Origin: Schoenoplectus triqueter | Lineage: Eukaryota > Streptophyta > Magnoliopsida > Poales > Cyperaceae | Assembly: GCA_964058805.1 (NCBI GenBank) | Contig: CAXKVV010000206.1 | Span: forward strand, 310,001 to 374,000 | Length of the DNA: 64,000 bases | Direction of reading: 5' to 3' | Program-made: the position numbers and the translations under genes | The notes under the pieces: generated by a model | Told to the model about the DNA's origin: nothing | Databases searched by the model: none | Seen by the model: only the letters and a program-made list of their open reading frames with translations | Part shown: piece after piece, positions 11,691-23,383 of the stretch | How positions within the stretch are numbered: position 1 is the first letter of the stretch | Layout: each line of letters begins with the position of its first letter

Positions 11691-12800
11691 CATAAAAACC
11701 AAGACTAGCGCTGGGATACAAGAGCTTAATCAAGACTACATTAGGCTTAGATTTAGTTAGACTTAAACTAGGTTGAATTAGTCAAGATAAATTGAGCTTA
11801 AACAACAAGAAAAGTGCTTCTGCCCAATGAATCGTTATAACGGTTCAAAAATCATTATAACGGTTCATATCAATACTCAAAGATATTCTAAGGCAGAAAC
11901 ATTCTAAAAGAAACCAGAGTGTATCGTTATGTAACGATTCAGAAATCGTTACAACGATTTGTGAAACGTATAACTATTCTGTAATCGTTACAACGATTCA
12001 TGAAACGTATAACGATTTGATAAATCGTTATAACATTTCAGCTCAGTTGATCCAAACCGTTTTAACGATTCATAAACCGTTATAACGGTTCAGACCGAAA
12101 AATAGTTTTTTCAGTTATTTTAGAAGATCTATTTAAAATGATCACATCTCTCACTTATTTTAATAATTAATCGAATCTGATTTATCTAGCTAAATCATTA
12201 CTCCAGAGAGCTTACTAGTCATATACAAAGTGAGAGAGATAATTCAAGAGATTGAAAACACTCAATTAGTCAAATCCTTGTTCAACCTCAATCTTGCTTC
12301 TTTCTATTCTCCCAACTTGATTCTTCGTGATCTTCTTGAAAACATTCTCTTGAGCTGTGGTGCTCACCTTTTCTTGAGTGTGTTGTCACTCACCTTTTGA
12401 GTGTGTTGTCACTCACCTTTCTTGAGTGTGTTGTCACTCGCCTTTTGAGTGTGTTGTCACTCTTGTTACCGATAGGCTTGACAACCCATTTTTATAAGGG
12501 ACCAAATTCTACAAGTATAAAAACCCTTTTTAAATATATCGGCTCAACCTCAATTGTTAGAGGTTGAGGGTCCCAGAGACGTAGACATTGTTAAATCCGA
12601 ACTCTGTTTCATCTTGTGTTCTTACTTTATCTTTACTTTCTTTCTCATATTTCTTTGGTTTCTATATTCTTGTGAGAATTGAATTGATTTAAATCGTATT
12701 TTGTTGCCATTACACTTGAACATTAAGCCCCAAATTGGTTTATACATTTCTACCTTAGGTTCTTTACATTCTTGCACCATCTTGACCTTTCAATACCAAC
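11690..12800. mobile_element. Possible solo LTR or retroelement-derived segment
   Basis: Features in order: a cluster of CGTTATAACG-type palindromes (11,830-12,085), a short minisatellite (12,369-12,462), a TATA-like AGTATAAAAACCC (12,516-12,528), and a T-rich leader. This order resembles U3-R-U5 of a plant LTR. No primer binding site, internal domain, second copy or target duplication was found, so this is tentative. Confidence 0.3.
12369..12462. repeat. Minisatellite, four units of GAGTGTGTTGTCACTC
   Basis: Four near-identical units of 23-26 bp share the core GAGTGTGTTGTCACTC. They alternate between CTTTTCTTGAG and CTTTTGAG spacers. Confidence 0.85.
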
Positions 12801-14790
12801 ATCCTAGGGATGTTCAAGGTCTATCAGTTAGAAATTGGATTGGAGTAATCTAGTGTGGTGACTCTCAATCAATTGATCAAATATTTTTTCTAGGTCAAGG
12901 AGATGATACGTGAAGCTTTAAACAAGTACTATAATGTTTTAAGTGTTCGGATCACCATTTTACTTCTCATGCACAAAAGATAATGTGTTGATGTGTTGAA
13001 ACTCAATTTTTGAAGCTCGGATGTTCAAGAAGTGTGGCTAAACTAATTTATGAAGTAAGAAGATAAAATTTGAGTACTCATCGGAATGAATTGGTTGAGA
13101 GATACGGGAGACCACAAGAAAGATATTTTGTTACACTAAATAAATTTGCATCAGATTTAGTATAATATATATGGAAACTTAATTGTACTAGGTATAAAGT
13201 TTTATTATACAAAATATAAAAACTTGAATCGTAATATTGAGAATTGAGACTAAATTAACAAAGACTATATTACTTGTAATAATGAAAATTAAGACTAAAT
13301 TATAAATTATATTTTGAATGATATATTAATATAAATTTTAATTAGTAAATATGAAGAGTTATTTATGTAGTATAAATTTTAATCAGTAAATATTTAGATT
13401 GGTTTATAATAGTGAAAATTAAGACTAAACTAAAAAATATATTTTGAATGATACATCAAGATGTGTTATGGTAAATATTAAGAATTATTTATATGAAATA
13501 TTAAATTTATTTTTATCATAATTATTTTATGTTACGTACCTATTACATATTGTTGATAATATAATGACTTAATGATATGAGATATAAAGATATTTTTTTA
13601 TTATTTATTGAGATTATTTTTATAAATATAAATTATAAGGTCATATGATATTAAAAAAATACTCTATATAAATTTATCAATTGTAAGGTCTTAGTTAAGA
13701 TAATAAGAATATCTGTATTTAGAAAATATTATAAAATTTTATATCTTTAAAAATTAAATTTGATTGTTAAGTCTTAATATGATAACAAGTAGGTATAGAG
13801 ATTTAGCTCTAAGAGTACTCGATAAATATTTTTTGAATTATATATTATTCAAAGTTAAAAGTAAGATTTGATGTTAATATATATTAAAACATCAGATAAA
13901 TGATCTTAAGACTTCTAATGCTAAATTTTAGGATTTTATTTATGAGATTTTATATCGAATATAAATTACATAAAAATATTATTTTAGATAAATTTTATTA
14001 AGATTTTATTTCTTAGTTGTTATATTAGATATAAAGATTTGGTTGAAATAATATTCAGTAAATATTCAAAATTTTTATATCCCTTAAAGATGAAAATGAC
14101 TTATATGATTATGTATTAAGATATCATATGATAGTTCTTAAGACTTTAATTTTAAGTATTAAGACTTCAAATATCTTCAGTGGAACAGTCTAGAGAGTTT
14201 AAGAAAAGTCGTTATTGTTTAGTGAGCAGTTTGACTTTGTCAGGTGGTTGTTTCTACCTTTGTGTAAAAATGGACATTAGATTCTTATTGTTGTCGACTT
14301 ATCTAAGTTAAAAAAAATTGTACAAATATCTTTGATATTCATAGATATAATTAAGAGTTTTTATATAAATTTGCTTGAAAAAAATAATATTTTGGAGCGT
14401 CGGGTCAGGCAGGTTCGTTTCTGACTGATCTGGTTGGATCAATTTATATATTGAATTTTCAGATTTTAAATTTTAATCGAATTATAGATCATTTGATCTT
14501 GAATCAATTCAGATCAGATCGGTTTAAAAAAAATTAAGTTGAATTAAGTTGGATTTGAATAGGATAGGTCATTGATGACATAAATAGAAAGATATTGAGT
14601 ATTCTAATTTATAAATCATGTGCATAAATGGAAATAATAGTATAGATGATAAAGAAATGGAGAGAAAAAGGGGATAAATGGGCGCGATTATAAAATGGTA
14701 TAATAAAAAAATATCATAACAAAAAATGGACCCTCCAATTCTTAGGTGCATTATATAATAGTATAGATTAATGCTGCACAAAATAGAATT
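12800..14790. other. AT-rich gene-empty sequence
   Basis: No coding exon is supported. Phrases such as AAATATTAAGACTTTAATTTTAAG recur loosely. About 14,395-14,560 has a GGGTCAGG..GGTTGG..CAGATCAGATCGG stretch resembling the interior of the hAT-type element at 51,631, but I could not define its ends. Confidence 0.4.
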
Positions 14791-17110
14791 AGGTTGCAAT
14801 AAAACTATTATTTAAACAAATTATTTAAAAAATTTATTATTTTTCACCTCACAACTAAACATAAATTCATACAAATTAATAAAAATATTTTTAATTATGT
14901 CTATTATAAAAATTTTAATTAACACTTCGATGTGAACATTTTATGACACTAATTTTACATAAAATATAAGGATGCATTAAAAATTATTATTCAAACAAAT
15001 TATTTCAGATTTTTATCATTTTTAACCTTATAATAACACATAAATTCGTACAAATTCAAATAATACATCTAATTATGTCTATTATAAGATTTTTCAATTG
15101 ATATTTCCATATGAACATTCTATAATACTAATGTTGCACAAAAAATAATTATGATGCATTTAAAATTACTGTTTAAATAAATTATTTGAGTTTTTCATCA
15201 TTTTTTGTCTCATAACCACACATAAATTCATACGAATTCATATAAAATATTACCAATTATGTCTACTATAATATTTTTCAATTAATATTTCTATATGAAT
15301 AATGTAGGACACTAATGTTGCACAAAAGTTAATAAGAATGCATGAAAAAATATTATTTAAACAAGTTGTTTGAGTTTTTCATCATTTTTAATCTTACAAC
15401 TACACATAAATTCGTATAAATTCATACAATACACCTAATTATGTCTATTATAAGATTTTTTTAATTGATAGTTCTATAACAACATTCTATGTACTAATTA
15501 TCCACAAAACTTAATTCATATGCATTAAAAATATGATTTACAAAAGATGCTTAAGTTTTCATCATTTTTGGCCTGATAACTACACGTACATTTGTGCAAA
15601 TTCATATAAAAATTCATAAATATGTCTATCATGAAATTTTTAATTAACACTTCTATATGAATATTCTATGATACTAATATTGCATGAAACTTAATTGGGA
15701 TGCAATAACAACTGTTGTTTAAACAAGTTGTTTGAATTTTTTTTTATCATTTTTTGTCTCATAGCTACATAAAAATTGATATAAATTCATATAAATACTT
15801 CTAATTATGTCTATTACAAAAAAAACAATTAACACTACGATATGAATAATCTATGACACTAATTTTACATAAAACTTATTTTGGATGTATTAAAAATAGT
15901 TGTTTAAACAAGTTATTTGAGTTTTTCATCATTTTTTATCTCATAACTACATATAAATTCGTACAAATTTATATAAATAATCATAAATATATCTATTATA
16001 ATTTTTCATCTTAACACTACTATATGAATATTCTACAAAATGAATGTTGTACAAAACTTAATTAAGATGCATCAATAACTGATGCTTAAATAAGTTATTT
16101 GAATTTTTCATCATTTTTGATCTCTTAACTATATATAAATTTATGTAAAATAATATAAATAGTCCTAATTATGTCTATTATAATCAATACTTCTATATGA
16201 ATATATTCTACAACACTAATTTTGCATAAAACTTAACTATGATGCATTAACTTTTATACATACTATGAAATTAAAGTTGCACAAAACTTAATTATGATGC
16301 ATTAATAATTTTTGTTTAAATAAGTTATATAATTTTTTTATCATCATTGGCCTCATTACTACACATAAATTTGAGCAAGTTAATATAAATACTCCTAACT
16401 ATATCTATTATAATATTTTCTAATTAATACTTCAATGTTAATATTTTACCACACTAATTTTGCACAAAACTATATAAAAGATTCTTAAAAATTATTGATT
16501 AAATATGTTATTTGAGTTTTCATCATTCTTATCCCTCTAACTACATATAAATTGGTGTAAAATAATACAAATACTACTATTAATTATGTCTATTATAAAA
16601 TATTTTAAATAACACATTGATATTAATATTTTATGACACTAATTTTGCATAAAACACAATTGGGATTCATTAAAAATAGCAGTTTACACTAGTTATTTGA
16701 GTTTTTCATCATTTGTATCCTCATAACTACATATAAATTTTGGTGAATTAATATAAATATACTTAATTATGTCTAATAAGAGATATTCTAATTGATACAG
16801 CTATATAAATATTTCACGATGCTATTTTTGTCTGAAAGTTAACTTAGATGCATTAAAAATTATTGTTTAAATAAATTATTTAAAATTTTCAACATTTTAG
16901 ACCTCATAACAACACGTAAATTAATGCAAATTCATATAAATAATCATAATTATGTCTATTATAAAACTTTTCAAATTAATACTATGATATAAATATTCTA
17001 TGATATTAATTTTGCATAAAATTCAGATGCATTAAAATTATTATTTAAACAAGTGATTTGAGTTTTTTTCAATCATTGTTGACCTCATAACTACACAAAA
17101 ATTCTTTAAA
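14790..17110. repeat. Divergent tandem array, about 182-bp monomer, about 12-13 copies
   Basis: The phrase AATTATGTCTATTATAA or a close variant recurs at 14896, 15074, 15258, 15440, 15621, 15806, 15988, 16170, 16400, 16585, 16768 and 16951. Eleven intervals are 178, 184, 182, 181, 185, 182, 182, 230, 185, 183 and 183. The other parts of each unit keep the same order: TTGCACAAAACTTAAT, GATGCATTAAAAATTATT, GTTTAAACAAGTTATTTGAGTTTTTCATCATTTTT, CTCATAACTACACATAAATT, then CACTTCTATATGAATATTCTATGACACTAAT (given here as short consecutive blocks). The 230-bp interval contains an internal partial duplication near 16,240-16,300. It resembles a satellite or relic centromere-type repeat by monomer length only. 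Confidence 0.9.
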
Positions 17111-20100
17111 ATTCTACATTTGAATATAACACTCAACTCACTTTTTGTGCATTATCTTTTGATCTCTTCTAAGTTGATTTTTGTGCAAATTATTTAGTAA
17201 GAGTAGTACTTACCAAACCGTCTTTATTTACCTTGACCAAATTAGTATAAAAGTGTCATTTCGGTAAATACCATATATCTTTATCATCTTTCATCATAAA
17301 TAATAATAACTCAGATAATATTTTAGTATGCAAATAAAATAAAGAATTCTACTTTGCTATGTACGTATAATTGTGCATTATATATTTTCATACTGCAGAA
17401 AATTTAAATACTCAACAAATCAATCTACCTGTCACTTCATCATCGTTCCACCATCGAGTAGTAATATAAGCAATACTACTTTTGATGTTGCACGTCATTC
17501 AATTAGCGGTGTCTCTCCTACTATATTTTTAAATGTACATCATAATACTAATGAGTCAGATAATTATATGAGTTAATTTATGATATAACCATATCTGCAA
17601 ATAATTCTAACTTTTTCCTATCATAAGTGCATCATCAAGTCAACGCGGTAATTAAACTACACGAAAGTCATTTGCTGGAAGAATTAGATCGTTATTTAGA
17701 GGCTCTTCTAATTGTCAAATTTAAAATGGTTGTATTGTATTGTATTGTATTGTAACATAATTCTTTATATTTTTTTAATAAATTATTATGTAGCTAATTA
17801 TAATATTTTTATCATCAAAGAACTTGAACTAAATATATTTTTTTAATGTTATTAGGAGATTAACTGAATGCATTCAGTGAGTTTATTATCTTAGTTTATA
17901 AAAAAATAAATTATAAACTTAGCTAATAATTTAAATAAAATATTAATAAACTCAGTTATTAACTTAAATTTTATCTATTAATAAACTTTATTATAAGAGG
18001 ATTAGGATAATTTGAATTATATATGTTGATTAAAATTAATACGATTTAACTCTTAACTTTCTAAAAAAATCTAGGTCTACATTTAATAAGTACGGACCTG
18101 AGTCTGTTTTTAACAAACGTGAACTTGGATATACATTTAACAAACGCGGATTTATTAGTTTCGTGATTTCTGTCCATATGTTATTAATAAAATTATCATC
18201 TTTTCTAAAACTATTGAAGTGACATCGTAAATATAATATACCATCAATATATGATGCGCGCTGGTCTTCATTCAGAATTGTTTTCGTTCACCCCTGCTGG
18301 GCTGCAAAGATGTAAATATGCATTGTAACTGAATATACACTCCACCAAAGAAATAAAGTCAGCCACAAGGAAGAAAAAAAGCCGAACACGGTTTTGTAAT
18401 TATCTTTTATTTAATTAATTTAATTCTTGCTGGGGAGACATTTCGTGCAACAAGAATAAAGAAAGAAGAAAAAGGAGCACTCAAATGGATTTTCCAATTG
18501 ATTAGTGAAACGTGAGCTCAGTTCTCAACTGCAAGCATACAATGTTAAGATTTTTTTTTTTTTTTACAGCACCCACATTGGTAAGATTTTGGTGAGACAC
18601 AACAGCAAGCAGACGCGTGTTAACGATTTGGTGAGAAGTTGCTTCGCCTTTTAATTTTGTAATTTTAAAAAGATAGTTCAAATGCCTCAATTTTCATATC
18701 TCAATCATATTTTTACTTTTTAAATTTTTAATAATTCAAAATTAAAATATCAAAATAAAATCAATAGATTTTATCTATATTATATGTTCTTCTTACATAT
18801 AAAAAATTATTTATTTATTCACTTTCATTTTATTTAAATCAACATTCATAAATTAATTATATTAGTGCATTTTTTATAAGTTTTTGATGTTACATAAAAT
18901 GATATCCAAACGTCATAATTTTTAATTTATACATAAATAAAATGACTTAGATCAAATTAATGATTTTATTTTGATATTTCAGTTTTAAAAGGTATTTCAG
19001 CCCTTCTCATTTTTAAAAGTGCTAAATATTTAATTTACTTTTTCATTGCCATATATTTTTGGCATAACTGGAGAAGATATTGTCGTGAAATGAAGTCGGA
19101 AATTTATTACAACTCTTTTAAAAATGATAAGTGCAATGTCTTGTACTTTTGTTATACTAAGTAGTCTGAAATTGTTAACGACACTTGTAGAAGTATAGTA
19201 TATGTGGACAGATGGGTGCGTGCATGCGTATGGAAGGATCTTTTTGTTTTTGTTTTTGTTTTTATTTTAAATAAAGACAAACCATGTTAAAAATAATTGC
19301 AATAAAACCAGAAGCAACGAAGAAAAAATGTACAAAAATTTAAAAAAAATCTAGATAAATCAGGAAAAGAAATTTAAACTTGACAACAATATTTTAAAAA
19401 TTATTTATTTATTTATTTATTTTGATAGAAAGATGAGAGTCTAAAAGACAAATTTAGCTACATCAAACGGGGTGTAATATTGCCCCATTTATTCTCCAAA
19501 TTAAACATATACAAGTAATATTTTTTTATAATATGTGTGTTTCTTGAGGAAAAAAACATTTCAGCCCCATAAATTTTATAAATTTTCTTGCTGTGAGCAC
19601 CATGATTACAATATCACATTTCTAGTATTTTTATTGCAATAATATTAACATTTGATTTAGTTTTGATACTCATTCAAAAAAATTCTAGCACTCAAATTTT
19701 AACTAGTGCCCGGGCTTGAACTAATAATCTTTTGGAAGCCATTTTAGTCGGTTACTAGGTCATTTGCAAATTATTTTGCCTTTTATTATTTTTTTAATTT
19801 TGAATTTTTAAATAAAAAAACTGCAAGCATCTCATGTGTTTTCAGCGCGGTCGAACTTAATTTTTTCCCATATCATGTTGTTCTATGTTTCATGACATAA
19901 ATGTAGGGAACCGTGGGAATTTCAAAAGGCTAAAATTTGATTTAAAGTCTCTCTCATCCATTAATTTTGTATTGAGATTTATACTTTTAATTTGATTCAA
20001 AGTCCACTCTCAGTCTCTCACATCTTTACGAATCTCGATGCAAAATCAATGAGTGGAACAGATTTTGAACCAAAATTTGAATTCAAAACCCTTTAAATTT

Positions 20101-21820
20101 CCCCCATCCCTAGAGGTAGTTAGCACCTAATGACGTAGTTATCAGTGCCATATGTGTCCAGACCCGTTTCATGCCGGGTTCAAGTGCAGGGTGCTAATTC
20201 ATAGTTAAATTAAACATGGAATACACTATTAATTTATCGGTAAGTGCCACTGTATAATATTGTTGTATTAATAATAAATTAAGTTAAATGATTACACAAA
20301 TAGGGGTTGTTGGCACCTAATGGCTAATGATGCCCTTGAAAAATGGAGGAGAGGGTAGGCGACCTGAATATTTGATTTGGTCGACTGCCCCCCTGTGGCT
20401 TCGTTACTCACATCGACCCTTATTGGCCAGTTTTACTCTTATTTGTTATTTATACATTTTTCTCCCCTTTTGATGAGAGAGAGATTATAGAAATCTTGGT
20501 TTATTGCGGGGTTGGTATGTGGACTGAGCCGCTGAGGCTATGAGCTCATAAGTATATGTTTTTCTAAGCATAATTTTTATGATCAAACATTTTACCACTT
20601 CTATGTGACCATGATGTGTAGCTGGCGTCATTCTCTGTCATTAATTTTAAGCACTTTTTTTATGTCGGAACTCGGAAAGAAGTTTTGAAATTTTAAAAAA
20701 ACGGGACCTGAAACTGTGAAATTTGTAAAACGGAAAAAAAAAAATTGGGATTCGATCGTGATGACCAAAAGGCCAAATTATGGCCGAAATTTCAGAAACA
20801 GGCATTGCTTCAATTTTTCAGCAAAAGACCTATTTTTAAATTTCACCCTTTGGTTATCAAGGCTGAATTGTGAAAAACTAGACTTCGTCGTTGTGCAATC
20901 TCATGTTTTTTTTCCCTCTTCTTTCTATTTTTTTTTCAGCATAAACATATATGTATTTTCTACCGTAGGTATTTTCTGTCCCTTTTGGTTGGTACCCCAT
21001 TTTATGTGAAAGATACACGTAGAAAATTCTTGTGGTTATATATTCTCTAAAAGTTTTAAGAATTATTTTAACATACATCAATTTTATTGTCATATAATTC
21101 TTGTGGTTATATATATTACAAAAAGTATATGTCAAGTTATTTTTTTATTATAGATATATCCTCGATCACTTAGATAAGACATGAATAAAATTTAAAATTA
21201 TTTGATAGTATATGTCATTTTTTTTAAATATACATACAAATTATTTTTTGGCTCGAATAATTTTTCAAGTATATATACTATATATAAAGATAGAATTTTT
21301 CAAGTTTAATGATTTTATGATAGATGGTCAATCAGATTTCTAATTTACTCAATTTTGACAAACGTCCTGTATCTAAACACTTGGAAACTCATTTACAATT
21401 TATTTTTTAAATTTAATAATATTTCTTAAAATTATATATAATAAAGTTTGATTAAACATTAAAATGAATACATGCTAGAACTACCTGTAAAATAGGGCTT
21501 AATATTAATATTAAGTAGGCTAATTTTGCGGAGCATTGTTAATTGTTTACTCATCAGCTTCCTTTCTTTAATCACATCAAAATAATTATTTTAATCATTC
21601 AATATTCAAAATTGAAAATTAATATTGAATATTGTTGTTGTTGTTGTTGTATTCAATATTCAAAATTAAAAGATCTAAAATTATTTCGATCCACCTATTA
21701 AGTCGATTTAATTACTCGTGCAGCATTTCAAAGACAATCCAACAAAACCAAATTTAATATGTGAAGTCAATCGACTCATATCCGTACAAACAAAATTAAG
21801 ACGGGTAAAAAATTCCGACT
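17110..21820. other. AT-rich gene-empty sequence
   Basis: No supported exon. It contains short microsatellites (GTATT near 17,734; GTTTTT near 19,244) and scattered GC-richer patches (18,240-18,320; 20,130-20,420) that have no recognisable coding content. The small open frames here look random. Confidence 0.5.
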
Positions 21821-21823
21821 ATA

Positions 21824-22760
21824 CACTACCGGAAAAAAAAGAATTAAAACCGGTTTTATAAACAATTTAGCACCGGTTTTAAAAGTAAGCGGTGCTAAAC
21901 GTTTATAACTGGTGTTAAAATAAAATATTTAAAACCGGTTTAATAAAACCGATGCTATTTTAGTTTGAACAATTAAAACCGGTTATTGAATAACAGGTTC
22001 TATTTTATTTCAATTAAAACCGATTATAGAAAAACCGGTTCTAATCTATTTTAGAATTAAAACCAGTTATGGTTATAACCGGTTCTAATAAAATAAAACA
22101 ATACAATCGGTTTCTTTAAATAACCGGCTCTAAATATATATATTTTTTTAATAAATTTTCTATTTTCTGTGACTAGTCCATATACCAACTATATATATAA
22201 ACAAACACATATAAAAATATAACACAAATAAACTGATATAACTCACTAAATAACTGATCAATATCATATTAGTAACTAAACATTACAAATAATAGAAAAA
22301 AATATAAAATAAATTATCAAATATTAGATGCAATATAATTTACAACCATCTCCTTAATTTCTTCGATATCTTCTAGTGAATAAGATTGAGGAGCTGGGTT
22401 GATAGCCTATTAAAAAATTAAAAGTTCATTAGTTTTATTAAGCAAACAAATATGTAAAAGAATTAAAGATTAATATAAAGTTTATTTTTTATATCTGTGG
22501 TAAATTTTTATTGCTAGAATATATAGTTATTATATTATGCATCGATTTCATAACACAATAGCCGCACTCTTTACCGCTTGGTTGGTTTGGACTCTAAAAT
22601 GTTGCAAGAAAAAAATGAAATAATAGCGTAAGGCTCTTATATAACAATCATTTAAAGTTAGAAATTACACACCTAGAAAAAAATCAAATCATTTAAAATT
22701 TGGAATTACACACCTGAATCGTTTTCCAAGTGAACTTGAGTTTTTTTTCTTGAGCGAATT
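21824..22760 (-). mobile_element. CACTA (En/Spm) transposon end with subterminal repeats and a 3' coding remnant
   Basis: 21,824 opens with CACTACCGGAAAAAAAAG, a CACTA-type terminal sequence. It is followed to about 22,140 by some ten AAACCGGTTTT-like motifs in both orientations, the usual subterminal array. Inward, on the minus strand, an exon-like stretch from about 22,405 to 22,317 follows an acceptor (TTAATAG) and reads NPAPQSYSLEDIEEIKEMVV before a stop. A second fragment near 22,735-22,775 reads LKNNSLKKKNSSSLGKRF. This suits the last exons of a CACTA-encoded protein. The opposite terminus was not found, so the element is truncated or decayed. The 3-bp target duplication cannot be confirmed. 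Confidence 0.6.
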
Positions 22761-22805
22761 GTTTTTCAATCTAATAATAGCGTAAGACCCTTATATAACA
22801 ATGAT
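22619..22805. repeat. Direct repeat of about 150 bp in the CACTA remnant
   Basis: AATAATAGCGTAAGGCTCTT (22,619) recurs with small changes at about 22,767, each followed by ATATAACAAT. GAATTACACACCT-type phrases also occur twice between them. Confidence 0.5.
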
Positions 22806-23280
22806 ATGAGTTATCAATTACAGTACATAATAAATTGTTGAAGATAATAGAAAAAACTTACATATTTAATACTGGTTGGATAATATATTAAATTTTATTT
22901 AAATCTATTATTAATTTTATTTATTTATTTATACTTGTTGGATAATCTATTATTAATTTTATTTAAATCTTTAGATCTATTTGAATCAATGATTTATATT
23001 TTTTTCTCTCCTCATTTAAAGTGAAACTTAACTTTTTTAAAATAATTTATTTTTTATGAACTTTAAGTCTTTAATTTATAAATTATTATGTGTTTAATTA
23101 TATTATTATTATTATCTTTAACATCTAAGTAATTATGTTTAAATTTTTCTTTCATTTGAGATTTTATTATATATATTTAAAATTTATATTTTTAATTATT
23201 TATTTAAGATCATGAGAGCTCGAGTTAGAACTCTTAGTATAATTAATTTGGAAATTAATATCTGCTTAATTACGTGCTCT
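22800..23280. other. AT-rich upstream region of the BAHD gene
   Basis: T- and A-rich sequence with no exon. It joins the CACTA remnant to the BAHD promoter. Confidence 0.4.
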
Positions 23281-23285
23281 CCCTC

Positions 23286-23294
23286 CTATAAATA
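23286..23294 (+). promoter_or_regulatory. Probable TATA box of the BAHD acyltransferase gene
   Basis: CTATAAATA lies 98 bp upstream of the ATG at 23,384. This fits a transcription start near 23,315-23,325 and a CA-rich 5' leader of about 60-70 nt. The leader carries CCTACC- and CCAAAACC-like phrases. They resemble MYB AC elements of phenylpropanoid genes but lie downstream of the TATA box, so their role is doubtful. Confidence 0.6.
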
Positions 23295-23383
23295 AGCCCA
23301 CCTGTTATGAAGCTCATCCCAGCCTACCCCTCCAAAACCCCAAACACACTTCACACACAAGCAACAACGCAAGATAAGGGAAG

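Noticed and set aside
20716..21009. 97-codon open frame in the gene-empty block
   Set aside because: Low-complexity Phe/Lys composition, no domain, no splice or promoter context.
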